Shown here: positions 34,866 to 47,000 of the stretch, piece after piece
Numbering within the stretch: the stretch's first letter is position 1
Layout: each line of letters begins with the position of its first letter
Assembly: GCF_028554725.1 (NCBI RefSeq)
Contig: NC_071669.1
Span: forward strand, 54,586,001-54,650,000
Source: Zeugodacus cucurbitae
Lineage: Eukaryota > Arthropoda > Insecta > Diptera > Tephritidae
DNA: 64,000 bases
Direction of reading: 5' to 3'
Translations under genes and position numbers: made by a program
The notes under the pieces: generated by a model
What the model saw: the letters and a program-made list of their open reading frames with translations, nothing else
The model's database searches: none
What the model was told of the DNA's origin: nothing

Positions 34866-36185
34866 TTGTTAGATTTAAAAATTTTAGCAAAATAGCTCTA
34901 CAAAGATTTATTATAATGAACCATCTGTCTAAAACTAGTTTAGAAATATTTAATGAAAGCTAAAGTTAAAAGTATTTTTTTGCACATAGCTTACAGAATT
35001 GCTTTGCATCATACACTAATTTAAGCCCTTCAAGACATAAATAATTCCACGAATATCTAAGTATATATGTACACCAGACATTTCTCAAAGCTGTTATTGC
35101 TCAGCAATGGCTGTCTGAGCTCATAATTCAATTAGTTGGCCTATGACCGATTGGCTCGCACACACACACAACAACACACTCATATAAACGTAGACTGCCT
35201 ATAGATAAATTTGCAAATAAGTGCGTTCGTCTGCGAGGTAAATATTAGTGAGTTACAGTTATTTGTTTGCTCCGTTAATACTGAGTTTCAATATTTTGCA
35301 ATTTTCAACCTACTCCCACTCACCTCTCCAACGGTCCCCCGACGCCACTTAGTGCATTCGAATTGGCAATTATGTTGGCTCACTTGAGCTATGCCTTTCA
35401 ATAACGGCGTGTATATTGATATGTAAGTGTGTGTAGTTGTGTCACGTCTGTGCGGCATATCGATTCCTCGGCAATCACTTCAATTTTCATAATAAACTAC
35501 GCTGTGCGTCAGCGTCGACTTCAATATCGCCATATTTTGCATTTTTCATTTTGCATTTCACATTTCTCTCGTTTGTTCATATCTTCACTTTTACAGTTCA
35601 TAAGCTTATCAGCGTACAATCAACGTAAGCGCGCCATATTATTGAAAATGCAAGTCGGAATAATCAATTTTGTATTAATTAATGGGCGGCGCTCTTTGTG
35701 TGTGTGGCGGCGCTGCAAGGAAGAATTGCATAATTATTTTGAACGAGTCTGTGGAAAATTTATGAAAATCTGTTAAAATTGAAAGTTGTTCAGTCGTTCT
35801 TTATGCTCCTTGCGTCGCGCTTAAATATATGTCAACGCTGTCGTCGCGCTTGAACTTTTTCTTCTTGAGTCTTCTTTCATTTGATTTACATCCAATTGCA
35901 GCGAATTTCTTCAGAAGACCATTCGTAATACGGTGAAATTTCATTGCTTACATACATACAACCAAATAAATTCGTTGCGTATTCTTAAACTCAACGCCAA
36001 TATTGTTTGTCTTAAGTTATCTCTTCGCTTTTGACTTTAAATTAAATTTTTTTCTTGAGATACAGTGTATCACATAAGTAAACAGACATATTATTTTTAG
36101 GAAAATGTCTTTTATTTAAAATTAGTACATATTTGAAATAAAGTGAGGTTAGGTAAGTTTAATTTTTGAGTAACAGTTAAAGTTT
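34866..36185. other. non-coding stretch
   Basis: CA run near 35158-35170. 35400-35780 is less AT-rich and holds overlapping 115- and 63-codon frames with no recognised domain. TAAT-rich sequence at 35660-35685 could be regulatory, without evidence. Confidence 0.35.
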
Positions 36186-36189
36186 TCTC

Positions 36190-36570
36190 ACTTTCAGATG
36201 GTTGCCACTTTTTTGAAAAATTTATTTTAAATAAATGTATAAGATTTTATAGACGCTACTGTAAGAAATTAAAAATAATTTTCAACTGAAATTTTTTTAG
36301 AGAGTTGCCACCTGTTTAAAAAATGTAATTCAATAAAATTTATAAGAACAACATATTATTGTATTATGGGTATGAACTTAAACAATTTAAAAATAACTGC
36401 AGTCGAAAATACTGAAGAAGAGTTGCCACATTTTCAAAATAATTGATGAAATAAATAAAATTCGTATTCATAAATATTTGAAAAGAGTTGCCACTTGCTT
36501 AAAAGAATTGATAAATATTTGAATATTTGAAAATATTTGAAAAGAGTTGCCACCTGTTCAAAAGAATTGA
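36190..36570. repeat. degenerate tandem array with GTTGCCAC core
   Basis: GTTGCCAC occurs at 36201, 36304, 36422, 36487 and 36546. Four of the five follow AGA and are followed by a T/A-rich tail containing TTxAAAA and, in the last units, AGAATTGAT. Spacing is 103, 118, 65 and 59 bases, so a ~60 bp unit seems to have been duplicated. Non-coding. Confidence 0.6.
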
Positions 36571-38929
36571 TGTATAAATAAATAAATTATTTATTAAAAT
36601 TTGATAATATTATTTTCCAAGCTATATGTAAAGCCCCCAAAACACTTGTTTATTCTCTATCATTTCATTTTTCTTAACTTTTGTCCACACTTCTAGCACA
36701 CACTGTTTGCCACTTTATGACACTGTGGTTTGACAAATACCTTTATTTGTTTTTATTGACAAGACTAATCTGATTTCTTACTTTAGTTGATTTGATTTTT
36801 ATTTAAGCGCATAAAAGTTTTTATTTTCACAGTTTTTCCTATCTCCCACGCATTCGTATTCGCACTCGTAACGCAGCTGTGAAGTTTATGCTTTCTGCTG
36901 TGCACAGTTTCCCACAGGATATTTGCTGCTCCCACAAGCCAATTTGTATTATTGTTGTTTTTGTTTTTTTATTTTTTTTTATTTTATTTTGTATATTTTA
37001 TGTTTGGAGTTTTAAGAATTTATTGCATTACTTTCATTTTAGTAGACAAACCGTATGCTGACCGCCGGGAATCGTGACACAGTGCATTAGGAAGAAATAA
37101 TACTTGTGTGCGAGGGAAGGTAAATATATTTTGTAGTGAAAAGCTTTAAAAATGTTTCACTGATATTTTAGAAATAATGATTTTTATTAATTTTTCAAAT
37201 AAATATTTAGTTTTTTTAATATTTCCGTAGAAACCAAAAACCTAATTAATAAAACTAACCTATTTTTGAATATCTGAATTCGGCATAGCATGCAACTGCA
37301 ACACAATTAATTTTACAACTTCAATTATTTCACATATTTTCTTTAGCATTACACTTGTACAAGAAATACACTTCCACTAATATCAGTAATTACTCATATT
37401 ATAGCTCTTGAGTGCGTTCGTGCGGAAACTTTACCAATTTGTATCCTTTGATACTTAATTAAACCGCAGCAGTAGCAATTTCGAGTAAATGAGTGTAATT
37501 AAAAAATATTCAATTTGAGAAAAATCACGCACAAAGTTATGTATTATTATAAATAATTATTTAACTGAATAGATTGAGTTAAGAAATATTATAGTTATTA
37601 AAAAATTCAGGATAAGAGAAATATTTTTATTAATTAATATTTTTTAAAAGCTTATCAACAAAAATCAAAATAAAAAAAATCAAAATTTATAAAATTTCTT
37701 TTTATACAAAATATAATAGTAAAAAAAAAAATAAAAAAAAAAATTTTGAAAATTATTATAGAATAATCATAATTTTTGAAATTATTAAACATACTAAAAT
37801 ATTTAACTTTTAAACTTTAATTAAATTATATTAAATATTTATTCAATTAAAATATTTTTCTTTTAATCTTGAGTTAAATTTTTATGAAATATTTCTCTAT
37901 TACATTTTAAAACCGAATTATAATTCATTATATTATTATTTGTTAAATGATAATGCTCAACTCTTCATCAGAAATTAAAGTATTCACACTCTACACACAG
38001 TTTATTCTTTAAATATTAAATTTACGCACACATAGATACACCGACAAACATTTAAAAACATTTATATCACCACGGTAGTTCCTTTAAGTAATAAATCGCC
38101 TTCAATAAAAATCTAGCGTATATACATATTGAATGCGCACTTACACACTGCTCTTTAAAAACCATAAAATCTTGAAATTCACCACCAATAATGGCCATTA
38201 AAAATATAAGTGTTCTAACTTGCGGCTTAGGAAGTATCAAATTATGTAAATTGTATTATGGCAGCACAATATGGCGCATTTCATCTGCTTTTGGTTTTAT
38301 GAAATCAACACTGCTCAAGGGCCAACTGACCACTGTAAATTTGTAAGTAATCAATTTCAAGCATAAATGAATTAATGTTGAAGACGTTAAAAAATTATGT
38401 CCGATCATTAACATTTTTGTTGCAAACACTTTTGATATTAACACATAAATAAACAAGTTAATGAAATGCCAGCATTTAGTTGGTTAAGTTATATAGTAAG
38501 GCAATGAACAAGTTGTTTGTAAAAATCAAGAGCAATTTCTTCATGTAAGTCAATAAAAAACTATATCTACACACACACACGTTTATCTGTACATATCACT
38601 ATTGCTTCACATGTTTCAAAAAGATATATGCCACACTCATATACAAAAACTCAAGAGCACCATCTATTTATGAGTGCTTAAGTAGATTACAAATCAATCA
38701 AATTGATCTCAGCTGATTACAAATACACTGAACTAATAACCGATAGTTTCATTAAATTTACAACTATCCACGAGTAGGTGGCGCCGTTAAGCGTGCATTA
38801 CGTACAATAGCGAAGAAAAGTAGGGCTCCGCTGGACATTGCCGGCCAGCACGGGGCTCCGCTTGCAGCCATTAACAATTAGTAAAGAGTAAATGGTGAAA
38901 TAACAATTAATAGATTTACAATCACATAC
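36571..38929. other. non-coding, extremely AT-rich stretch
   Basis: 37500-37960 is almost pure A/T. 38770-38880 is a small GC-rich patch with GGGCTCCGCT twice (38823, 38853). No gene or transposon is recognised. Confidence 0.4.
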
Positions 38930-39260
38930 CTGCAATAGTAAAGCGTTAATATGTGGTTAAATATGGTAATTAAAAGATATACAAACACTTACCTGTAGTA
39001 GTTAAACAGCAACTCCTATGTAGATACCATTTTTGATGAATTTTTCGAAGTGGACGCCGCCTGCTTATACGAAACACGGATATGTTTAAGAAGAGAAGAC
39101 TCAATTAATAAATGTAAATAAACTAATTAAAATACTAAATTTTACTAGACATTTAATAAAGCAATAAAACTTTGCACAAAATCTTTCAATCGCGACGCGG
39201 AAGCTTAATTGGAACTATTCAAATGGCGGCGGAAGTTTGACAGAAGAGAGTGTTGCCACT
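38930..39260 (-). promoter_or_regulatory. candidate divergent leader exon with short intron (reverse)
   Basis: On the reverse strand a less AT-rich segment (39260 down to 38993) ends CTACAG|GTAAGT. A 63 nt putative intron (38992-38930) ends in a pyrimidine-containing ATTGCAG immediately followed by GTATGT. Only short frames are present (ATGGTATCTACATAG). The layout resembles a non-coding 5' exon, a fly-sized small intron, and a back-to-back acceptor/donor as used in recursive splicing. Purely sequence-based inference. Confidence 0.25.
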
Positions 39261-39629
39261 GTTGTGATGATTGGTTGATAGTAGTGTTGCTATAAGGTGT
39301 TGAAAATGATAATAAATTATAAATTGGAATTAATTTTATTAATTGTTGAGTAATCAAATTATATGTATTTAATTTTATATGAACAATGCAAATTGTTATT
39401 GTACTTCCTAAGTTTTATTGAGAAGCGCATTAGCTGATTGTACTATCAATAAAACAATTTTGGATGCAAATTTTTCAAAAATATTATAAATAATTATGTT
39501 AAACAATAAACCTTTATACAATAATAATATAATTTAATATAAATTAATAATTTTAAAATTATTTATTATGCACTTGTTGCATTAAAATTTATTTAATTAA
39601 AAAAATACAACTCTGCATGCACTTCATTC

Positions 39630-39999
39630 CAGTTCCTTCCAACTGACGCCGATAATTTCCGTTCGCGCTTGTGAAAAGTTTTCAGCTACATTCGCAGTAG
39701 CTTGAGAAAATTTGTTAATTTCTTTAAAAATGAGCTATAAGTATTGTATTTTCTTGTTTATAACGGTAGTTAAAAGTGATTTCTTTCGAAAGTAAATGGA
39801 CATTACATCCGGGCGTTGTTATTTGTTAATAAATATTGCCTAGTAAAATAGTTAGGCGGCGTACAAGTGAAAAAAGTTCGCAGGAAGAGGTGTGCTGAAA
39901 AGGAGCTGCTTTTACATGAACATCAGTAAAAATAAGAGGTAATATATTATATTGAAAAGTATTTTAAAGCTTATGCTAACATTTTTGATCAAATTTCAG
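39630..39999 (+). promoter_or_regulatory. candidate divergent leader exon with short intron (forward)
   Basis: A less AT-rich block (39640-39938) ends AAGAG|GTAATA. A 61 nt putative intron (39939-39999) contains a branchpoint-like GCTAAC and ends AAATTTCAG, directly followed by GTGAGT at 40000. A 20-codon frame starts at ATG 39729. It mirrors the reverse-strand candidate about 0.4 kb away, suggesting a bidirectional promoter near 39.3-39.6 kb. No coding exon is identified on either side. Confidence 0.27.
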
Positions 40000-41990
40000 G
40001 TGAGTGGTCTGCACAGTAAGAACTAAAGACAAAGCAGCAAAAGAGCCTCGCTCTCATAATTGCATGCATATAAGCGTTTGTACATGCATGCATATGCTTA
40101 TTATGTCTATTTATATGTACAAATAAATATATGTGAAAAAGTATGTATGTATTTAGCAATGCGCTTTCTGAACTGAAAAGTAAACGCTCCGAATCAAAAT
40201 TTATTGCAGTTAATTGTAATAGAAATACTTACATACATACATAAATACAATTATTAGTTGAAAGCTATTTGCTGCAAATATTATATGATCCGTGTAAATA
40301 ATATTATTATTTTGAACAACACAATTTTCGGTTTATGCTGATTTCATAGTTTACATTAATTGAATTGTTTAAAGTAGACTTTCTGTTAATATAATTTAAT
40401 ATGAACAAAGTAACTGACAGATAATAATAATATTATATATACTAATAAGTGAATGCATACTTCTGTTGACTATATATACAACTAATTTTACAAAATGTGC
40501 TGTGTAGAAATTAATTTATTTGCCATGTAAGACGTTTGTGTCTCTACCAGTCAGCATGAAGTTTTTGCAGTTGCTTTAATATGGCCAATTTTAATTGGCA
40601 TTATCTACTTATTTGCGGCAAATTTTTAGGAGTCAGTTAAGTATTCAGTTTTAAATTTGATTTATGTGGAAATTTGAAATTAACTTTGGTGCATTAGGAC
40701 ATATATTTTAATATATTACATAATTTTATTATTTGTATATTTCAACTAAATATTAATTTGTTTCTCAACATCTCTTATATTCTTAATTTAATTGAGGCAT
40801 TCTTTTTACAATTTTTACACTGTTCTATAGTACGATGGATCTTATATGGATCCATTTATGAACTAAAATTTGAAATTAATTATTATTATTATCAACATTT
40901 TTTTGATTTCAGTACCTTTTGAGCTTCGTAAAATGATTTAGAGTTATAACAAATATAACAAGCAAACTCCTTGATTTAGATTTTAGTATAGTTTCGAGAA
41001 TTTTGATTGGTTTTAGTTTAAATTTTTTAACGTTAATGAAAATGACAAATTGTACTGAAATTAGTTACCCCTTATAAGTAACTCACCCCAAAAGTATGCA
41101 GCATTTTTGAAAATACATTGGGTTAATAAGGAATTGAAAGGTTTTGTGCAATGGTCACCCATTTCATCAGAGTGAAGACAATGATGAGCAAGATAATGTT
41201 CATCGACTAAATTTATTAAAAATAAGTGATCTGAGTGGGGCATTTTATAAAAAATATAAAATAAATGGGAAGTGGTTCCTCGTTTTCCTTTTATTAATGG
41301 TTTTAAGTTTTATTCGGTATTAAATGTGAAAATTATATTCGTGGATATACATACATACATACGCACATATGTAGGTATATTTATGTATGTATAAATAAAT
41401 ATTTTAAAATCAATTTTATAACGCGTGAAATTTATGTTTGCTGTTTTTGATCAGTTTTATTTTCGTTTATGATTTCACGTCCAAACGTCATAAATGTCAT
41501 AAATATTGCGGTATTTATTTACGATTTTTATAAATTTTTTCCATAAAGTAAAACTGTAAACGCTATTATTTATATTTTATGTATGTAGTCAGGCAATTTT
41601 TTTTAAGATTAATTTTACTCGGCCTCTCTCTACTCTCCATTACTCCGTTAAATATCTAACCTGTTACCGTCCATATTTTCAAAGAAAAATTGTACAGTGT
41701 TGCCACAGCTTCAAAATTTGTATCACTTTCTAACTATTTATTGACTTTGTGGAATTTAATTTTTTATTAAAATATTTTATATTAACAACTTAAGTTTCAA
41801 GAAAATTAATTTTCGAAAATCTCGAATGTATATTCATCATGGGTTTTAAATGATTTTGGGATTTCATATTATTTTAAATAATTATAAGACATGTTCTCGG
41901 TGTCCTATATTTCTATTATATTTTCTTTTTATATTTATTGTGAGTTTATTGTTTCTTTTGCATTAATCATAATGAGATTTCGTTAATTAA
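40000..41990. other. non-coding stretch
   Basis: AT-rich, with CATA/TATG runs near 40140-40152, 40230-40248 and 41348-41400. A GTTGCCAC motif occurs once near 41699. No other feature. Confidence 0.4.
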
Positions 41991-42881
41991 AACAAGTAAG
42001 GGAAGGCTAAGTTCGGGGTTATTGAAGAAATTTTATTAAGATAACGCACAAATTTACCCATAAACCATTTTCCACACATATCATCAGGGTGTCAATAAAA
42101 TATTATATACTGAATTTCATTGAAATCTGTCGAGTAGTTCCTGAGATATGGTTTCTGACACATAAGTGGGCGATGCCACGCCCATTTTCCATTTTGTAAA
42201 AAGATCTGAGTGCAGCTTCCTTCTGCTATCATTTCTGTGCAATTTTGTGTTCGTGACGTTTCTCGTTAGTGAGTTAACGCACTTTTAGTCATTTTCAACC
42301 TAACCTTTGTATGGGGAGTGGGAGTGGGAGTTATTATCCGATTTCTTTCATTTTTAGACTGTATAAGGAAACAGCTAAAAGAAACGACAGCAGAAAGTTT
42401 AATTTATATAGCTTTATTGGTTTGCAAAATATATACAAAAAACATATTTGGGGGCGGGGCCACGCCCACTTTTCCAAAAAAATTACTTTCAAATGTGCCC
42501 CACCCTAATGCGATCCTATGTTTCAAATTTTATTTTCATAACTTTATTTATGGCTTAGTTATAGCTCTTTATGTGTTTTTGGTTATCGCCATTTTGTGGG
42601 CGTGGCAGTGGTCCAATTCCGCCCATCTTCGAACTTAACCTTCTTATGGTGCCAAGGAACACGTGTTCCAAGTTTCATTAAGATATCTCAATTTTTACTC
42701 AAGTTACAGCTTGCACGGACGGACAGACAGACATCCGGATTTGAACATTACGCGTCACCCTGATCACTTTGGTATATATAACCCTATATCTAACTCGTTT
42801 AGTTTTAGGACTTACAAACAACCGTTATGTGGACAAAACTATTATACTCTCTTTAGCAACTTTTGTTGCGAGAGTATAAAA
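41991..42881 (-). mobile_element. DINE/INE-1-like element, family A copy 5 (internal deletion)
   Basis: Reverse orientation. The 3' end AACAAGTAAGGGAAGGCTAAG is at 41991; the 3' hairpin is cut to GTTCGGGG. The 5' end hairpin CTCTTTAGCAAC ... GTTGCGAGAGTATA is at 42847-42878, with GACGGACAGACAGACATCC at 42719-42737. About 0.3 kb is missing just inside the 3' end. The 5' two-thirds is well preserved. Confidence 0.7.
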
Positions 42882-44344
42882 AATGGAATTCATTACAGAA
42901 CTCATTTATTTTTCTAAGCGCACTCCTTGCCTATTATTTCTATAATTGTTTGTTATAACTTGCGTCGTCTGCAATATTTAACAGTATTTATTTTTGTAAG
43001 TACATATATACACATAAATAGAATATACTATATAACGGCATTTGTAACGTTACACAAGCGGTTAGATAACAACAGGCGTCCTTGTCGCTGGTAAACGAAT
43101 GCGCCTAAGTGCTCTCACACATCGCCGCACAACAAATGAGCAGTAGCAACAGCAACAACAACAATAATAACATCAGTAACAGTAACGGCAGCAAAACAGC
43201 ATTTGAAGTTGAACAAAATGTCTGACAATGACACGATGAGCTACAATATATCGTCAACTTGTGATTGCGCAGCAAAAGTGCAATGCAAACACACATACAA
43301 ACATACATATAATACATACGTATAGATAATGATGTGTGCTTGCTACTTGTCTACTAATGCGAGCGAGGGGCTGTGCGCATCTGCATCTGCAATGTATGGG
43401 GCATGATAAGGAACTCAAGCGTAATGATGACGGCGGCCCAACTACACATGCAGTCCACAATTCATAAGCAACTCACCGCAGTTGTAGCAACAGCAACAAC
43501 AACAACATGAGGCCAATATATATGCTTACCACAATGTGTTGCATATACAAGTTGCCACAACAGAATTGCAACGCCACATAACACAACAGCAAGAGAAACC
43601 ATAATCATAATGGCAATAACAGTAATAATAATAAGACGGCTTACAGCGCATAAACACACATATATATATATCTATCTATATATATATTTATATATATCTA
43701 TATACATATACGTATAAGTATGCCTGTATGTATGTATGTGTGTGTTTTTCATAACCGCGACAATGCAGTTATAATAACACATAAATAAATTGGCGTCATT
43801 TGCCAAAAGGATTACAGTTTATGTTACTTGGTTAGTCTTCACAGCCCAGGGGCTTGAAAGCTAGGTTGTTGGTATTTGGAATAGAAATTGCGGAGGCAGG
43901 TTGGTGCAATAAAATGTACTCTGTGTAAATACCGCAGTTTTTACATATACACATATGATTTCATGCCCTCAAATATTTAGAAAATTTACTGTTAGTTTTT
44001 GTTCGTTTGCATTACTAATAGTTAGAGCGCATGTGTGGCATGACAGACAAGAAAACTACAATTTAAGTGTTTGTTGAGTGAAAATCACAAATCTTCTGCC
44101 ACTTGCTGCTGCGGCGTTGGTTGTTGCCTTGGCTGAAAGCATTTATCTTCACACATAACTTTCTTGCCGTCATTTAATGGCAATTTGTGGGCAATTCTAG
44201 GAAGCGTTGGAATTTTTCTCAAAGAGAGCACTACGCTTTAAAATCTTTGTTTTTGTTGCTTCTTTGTTTTAGTGTTTTAAAGAGAGAACTTCGCAAAACG
44301 TTTACAAAATCAATCAATCAAAGTTGAAAACTATTGCCTTCACT
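42882..44344. other. non-coding stretch with microsatellites
   Basis: CAA/CAG-type runs at 43140-43200, AACAACAACAACA at 43494-43507, TA/TCTA-rich 43655-43720 and TATG near 43723-43738. Open frames here (leucine or valine runs) are microsatellite products. Confidence 0.45.
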
Positions 44345-44840
44345 GTCTTTGGACACACAATTCGACCCATATATTCGGCATAAAGATCACTAGAATATCG
44401 AGAGTCACTGTATATAATATATGTGGGCTGGACAAATCCTAGACCATTTTTACCTTCAGTTTCACCACCCACCCATGTACATTATAACCAAGATTTTACA
44501 ATCACTTAATTTTGCTATGATATCTCACATACGTATTAACCGATATATACGGTATAAAGTCCACCGTAAGTATCCGTCGTATATTATGTACACCGATATT
44601 TTCAATAAAAAATTTGCCTCAAGCTCTGAGCCACTTACCCAAACATATTACATCTAATTTTCGTGGGCGTAGCAGTGGTCCGATTCCAACCGTCTCATGG
44701 TACCAAGAATATGTGTACCAAGTACTCAAGTTGTCGCTTGCATGGACGGATTTCAATTCCACTTGCTATAAATAACTCTATACCTTACTATTTTATTTCT
44801 GGATGACACAAACAACCGTTAGGTGATCAAAAGTATAAAA
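44345..44840 (-). mobile_element. DINE/INE-1-like element, family A copy 6 (decayed)
   Basis: Reverse orientation. It retains ATTCGACCCATATATTCGGCATAAAG at the left, CGTGGGCGTAGCAGTGGTCCGA in the middle and AACAACCGTTAGGTGA at the right. Both terminal hairpins and most of the microsatellite are lost. It is identified only through alignment to the other copies. Confidence 0.5.
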
Positions 44841-44994
44841 ATGAAAAAAATAGAAATAGAAATGTGAAAACAACCGAAAGATTTCTTATAAAAGTCTTAG
44901 CACATTCTTTAAATGATCAATATTATCATTCTTTAAATTATATTATCAATATATTTTCATTCTAGACTTTTGTCAAGCTAATACTTCTAGAATA

Positions 44995-46150
44995 CATATG
45001 TATGTATGTGATTGGCGTTGCAACCGTTTACCCGGTTATAGCCGAATCGACCATAGTGCGCCACTTCTCTCTCTCTCCTTCGCAGTTCGGCGCCAGTTGG
45101 AGATCCCAAGTGTAACCAGGTCGCTCTCCACCTGGTCCCTCCAACGGAGTGAAGGCCTTCCCCTTCCTCGGCTTCCTCCGGCGGGTACTGCATCGAACAC
45201 TTTCAGAACCGGAGTGTTTTCGTCCATTCGGACAACATGACCTAGCCAGCGGTATTCGCGTTGCCAATGTTCTGAGGACCATAAATCTTACGCAAAATTT
45301 TCCTCTCGAAAACTCCTAGTGTCGTCTCACCTGATGTTGACATCGTCCAAGCTTCTGCACCGTAAAGCAGGACGGGAATGATGAGGGACTTGTAGAGCTT
45401 GATTTTGGTTCGTCGAGAGAGGACTTTACTGTTCAATTGCCTACTCAGTCCAAAGTAGCACCAGTTGGCAAGAGTTATTCTGCGCTGGATTTCGAGGCTG
45501 ACATTGTTCATGTTGTTGATGCTGGTTCCCAGGTATACGAAATTATCTACGACTTCGAAGTTATGACTGTCAACAGTGACTTGGGAGCCAAGACGCGAGT
45601 GCGCTGACTGTTTGTTTGATGAGAGGAGATATTTCGTCTTATCCTCATTCACCTCCAGACCCATTCGCTTCCCTTCTTTATCTAGGCGGGATAAAGCAGA
45701 ACAAACGGCGCGGTTGTTGCTTCCGATGATATCAATATCATCGGCGTACGCAAGCTGTACACTCTTGTAGAAGATTGTACCTTCTCTATTTAGCTCTGCA
45801 GCTCTTATAATTTTTTCCAGCATCAGGTTAAAGAAGTCGCACGATAGTGAGTCACCCTGTCTGAAGCCTTGTTTGGTACCGAACGGTTCGGAGAGGTCCT
45901 TCCCGATCCTGACGGAGCTTTTGGTGTAGCTCAACGTCAGTTTACATAGCCGTATTAGTTTTGCAGGGATACCAAATTCAGACATACCGGCGTAAAGGCA
46001 GCTCCTTTTCGTTCTGTCGAAAGCAGCTTTAAAATCGACAAAAAGGTGGTGTGTGTCGATCCTCTTTTCACGGGATCTGTAATACTTAGAGATAATATTT
46101 CCGGATACTCATCCCTTCTTAGTAATTTTCGAGTAGCAAAGCCCCTGACC
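44995..46150 (-). mobile_element. RTE-like LINE, copy 3 (5' truncated)
   Basis: Reverse orientation. The 3' tail at 44995-45050 carries TATGTATGTATGTGATTGGC, the inverse of the CACATACATACATA terminus seen in copy 1. The coding part runs from a HHLFVDFKAAFD motif (about 46040) to the C-terminus near 45050. No endonuclease domain is present upstream. The most complete LINE in the window. Confidence 0.7.
45242..46115 (-). pseudogene. RTE-like reverse transcriptase (partial palm, thumb, C-terminal region)
   Basis: Motifs in order: FVDFKAAFD (RT motif A, first catalytic aspartate, in a frame upstream of the 247-codon ORF), FRQGDSLSCDFFN (motif B), AYADDIDIIG (motif C, YADD box), GLEVNEDKTKYL (motif D), FVYLGT, RRITLANWCYFGLSRQLNSK, LLYGAEAW and ERKILRKIYGP. 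The frame then hits a stop because about 105 bases present in copy 1 are deleted. The deletion lies between two GCGAATA-like repeats, joining IGN directly to the RWLGHVV region out of frame. The remainder continues at 45036-45227 (DENTPVLKVFDAVPAGG, RWRDQVESDL). The enzyme would prime reverse transcription at a nick; it is inactive here. Confidence 0.78.
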
Positions 46151-46889
46151 TTCCGTGCGGTCCAAGCTTATTCTCATGAGAGAAGCTTATTCGTATGAGA
46201 TGTTAAATCTCATAAACTGGTAGTATTTTTAGATTATTCCGGTGCTATAAATGTATTACGTGAACTTACTAGATTTGATTAATTTTTCTATTGATATTTG
46301 AAAGTTTTTCAACGTTATAGAAATAATGTGATATTCTAAGATAGATACTTTTAAAAACTATTTTAAGAAATTGAAAATGTACTGGAAGTCCACTAAAAAT
46401 TTTGATAAACATCTGAGTTTAGAATTTATGAAATATCGACTGACAGATAATCTCGAAATATTACTTAGAAGGAGGTTAGATTTTAATCTAGATTTGCTCA
46501 GCGGCATTTCGTCATCGGTTAAATATGAGTTAAAATTAGAGATGAGATTGGGTTTACCTATTCTACAAAGTTTTGTTCCAATACTTTACAACATTACAGC
46601 TCAGGTATTTGAATGCGGTTACGTCCTTTACAGAAAGTCTGTACTAAGAAATAATTATGGTAAATGGGTATATGTATGTTGTGATCACACTGAATGTGCT
46701 TCGAATATTTTTTGGAAATTTTGGAATATTTGAAACATTGGAAACTTGCCTTGTTTCCATCTAGTATCATCGATACGAACCTCTAGCTAATATTTATATT
46801 TTATTATTTTAATCAAAGACAGTAATGTTCAATCTACAATAATTTTAACGCCATTCGATAGTATACACTTTCGTCAGCGCTTCTTCCAA
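46151..46889. other. non-coding stretch with an unrecognised 120-codon frame
   Basis: A + frame at 46371-46733 of 120 codons (start MKMYWKSTKNF) contains LEILLRRRLDF and ends in a cysteine pair (YVCCDHTEC). I do not recognise it. In such AT-rich DNA a frame of this length can occur by chance, and no start or splice context supports it. Confidence 0.25.
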
Positions 46890-47000
46890 CTGAAACTTCT
46901 TCTACTGAAACTCGATTTTTGGAATATCTTTTGGCGCTTTCAGCGATTTCTCGTATGCTTGTAAAACGACGGCATTTTAAGGTTCTCTTCTTCAGGGGCA
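46890..47000 (-). pseudogene. probable mariner transposase C-terminal relic
   Basis: Reverse frame reads LKKRTLKCRRFTSIREIAES AKRYSKN. This fits the LFPKLKxxLKGRRFxSIxEI helix that follows the third aspartate in mariner transposases; compare KGTLKGRR at 29.85 kb. The catalytic part is not preserved. Short and diverged, so moderate confidence. Confidence 0.4.

Noticed and set aside
35429..35776. 115-codon frame
   Set aside because: No recognised domain, overlaps a second frame, and no promoter or splice support; likely chance.
43105..43659. Reverse frames with leucine runs
   Set aside because: They are translations of CAA/CAG-type microsatellites in the wrong frame.
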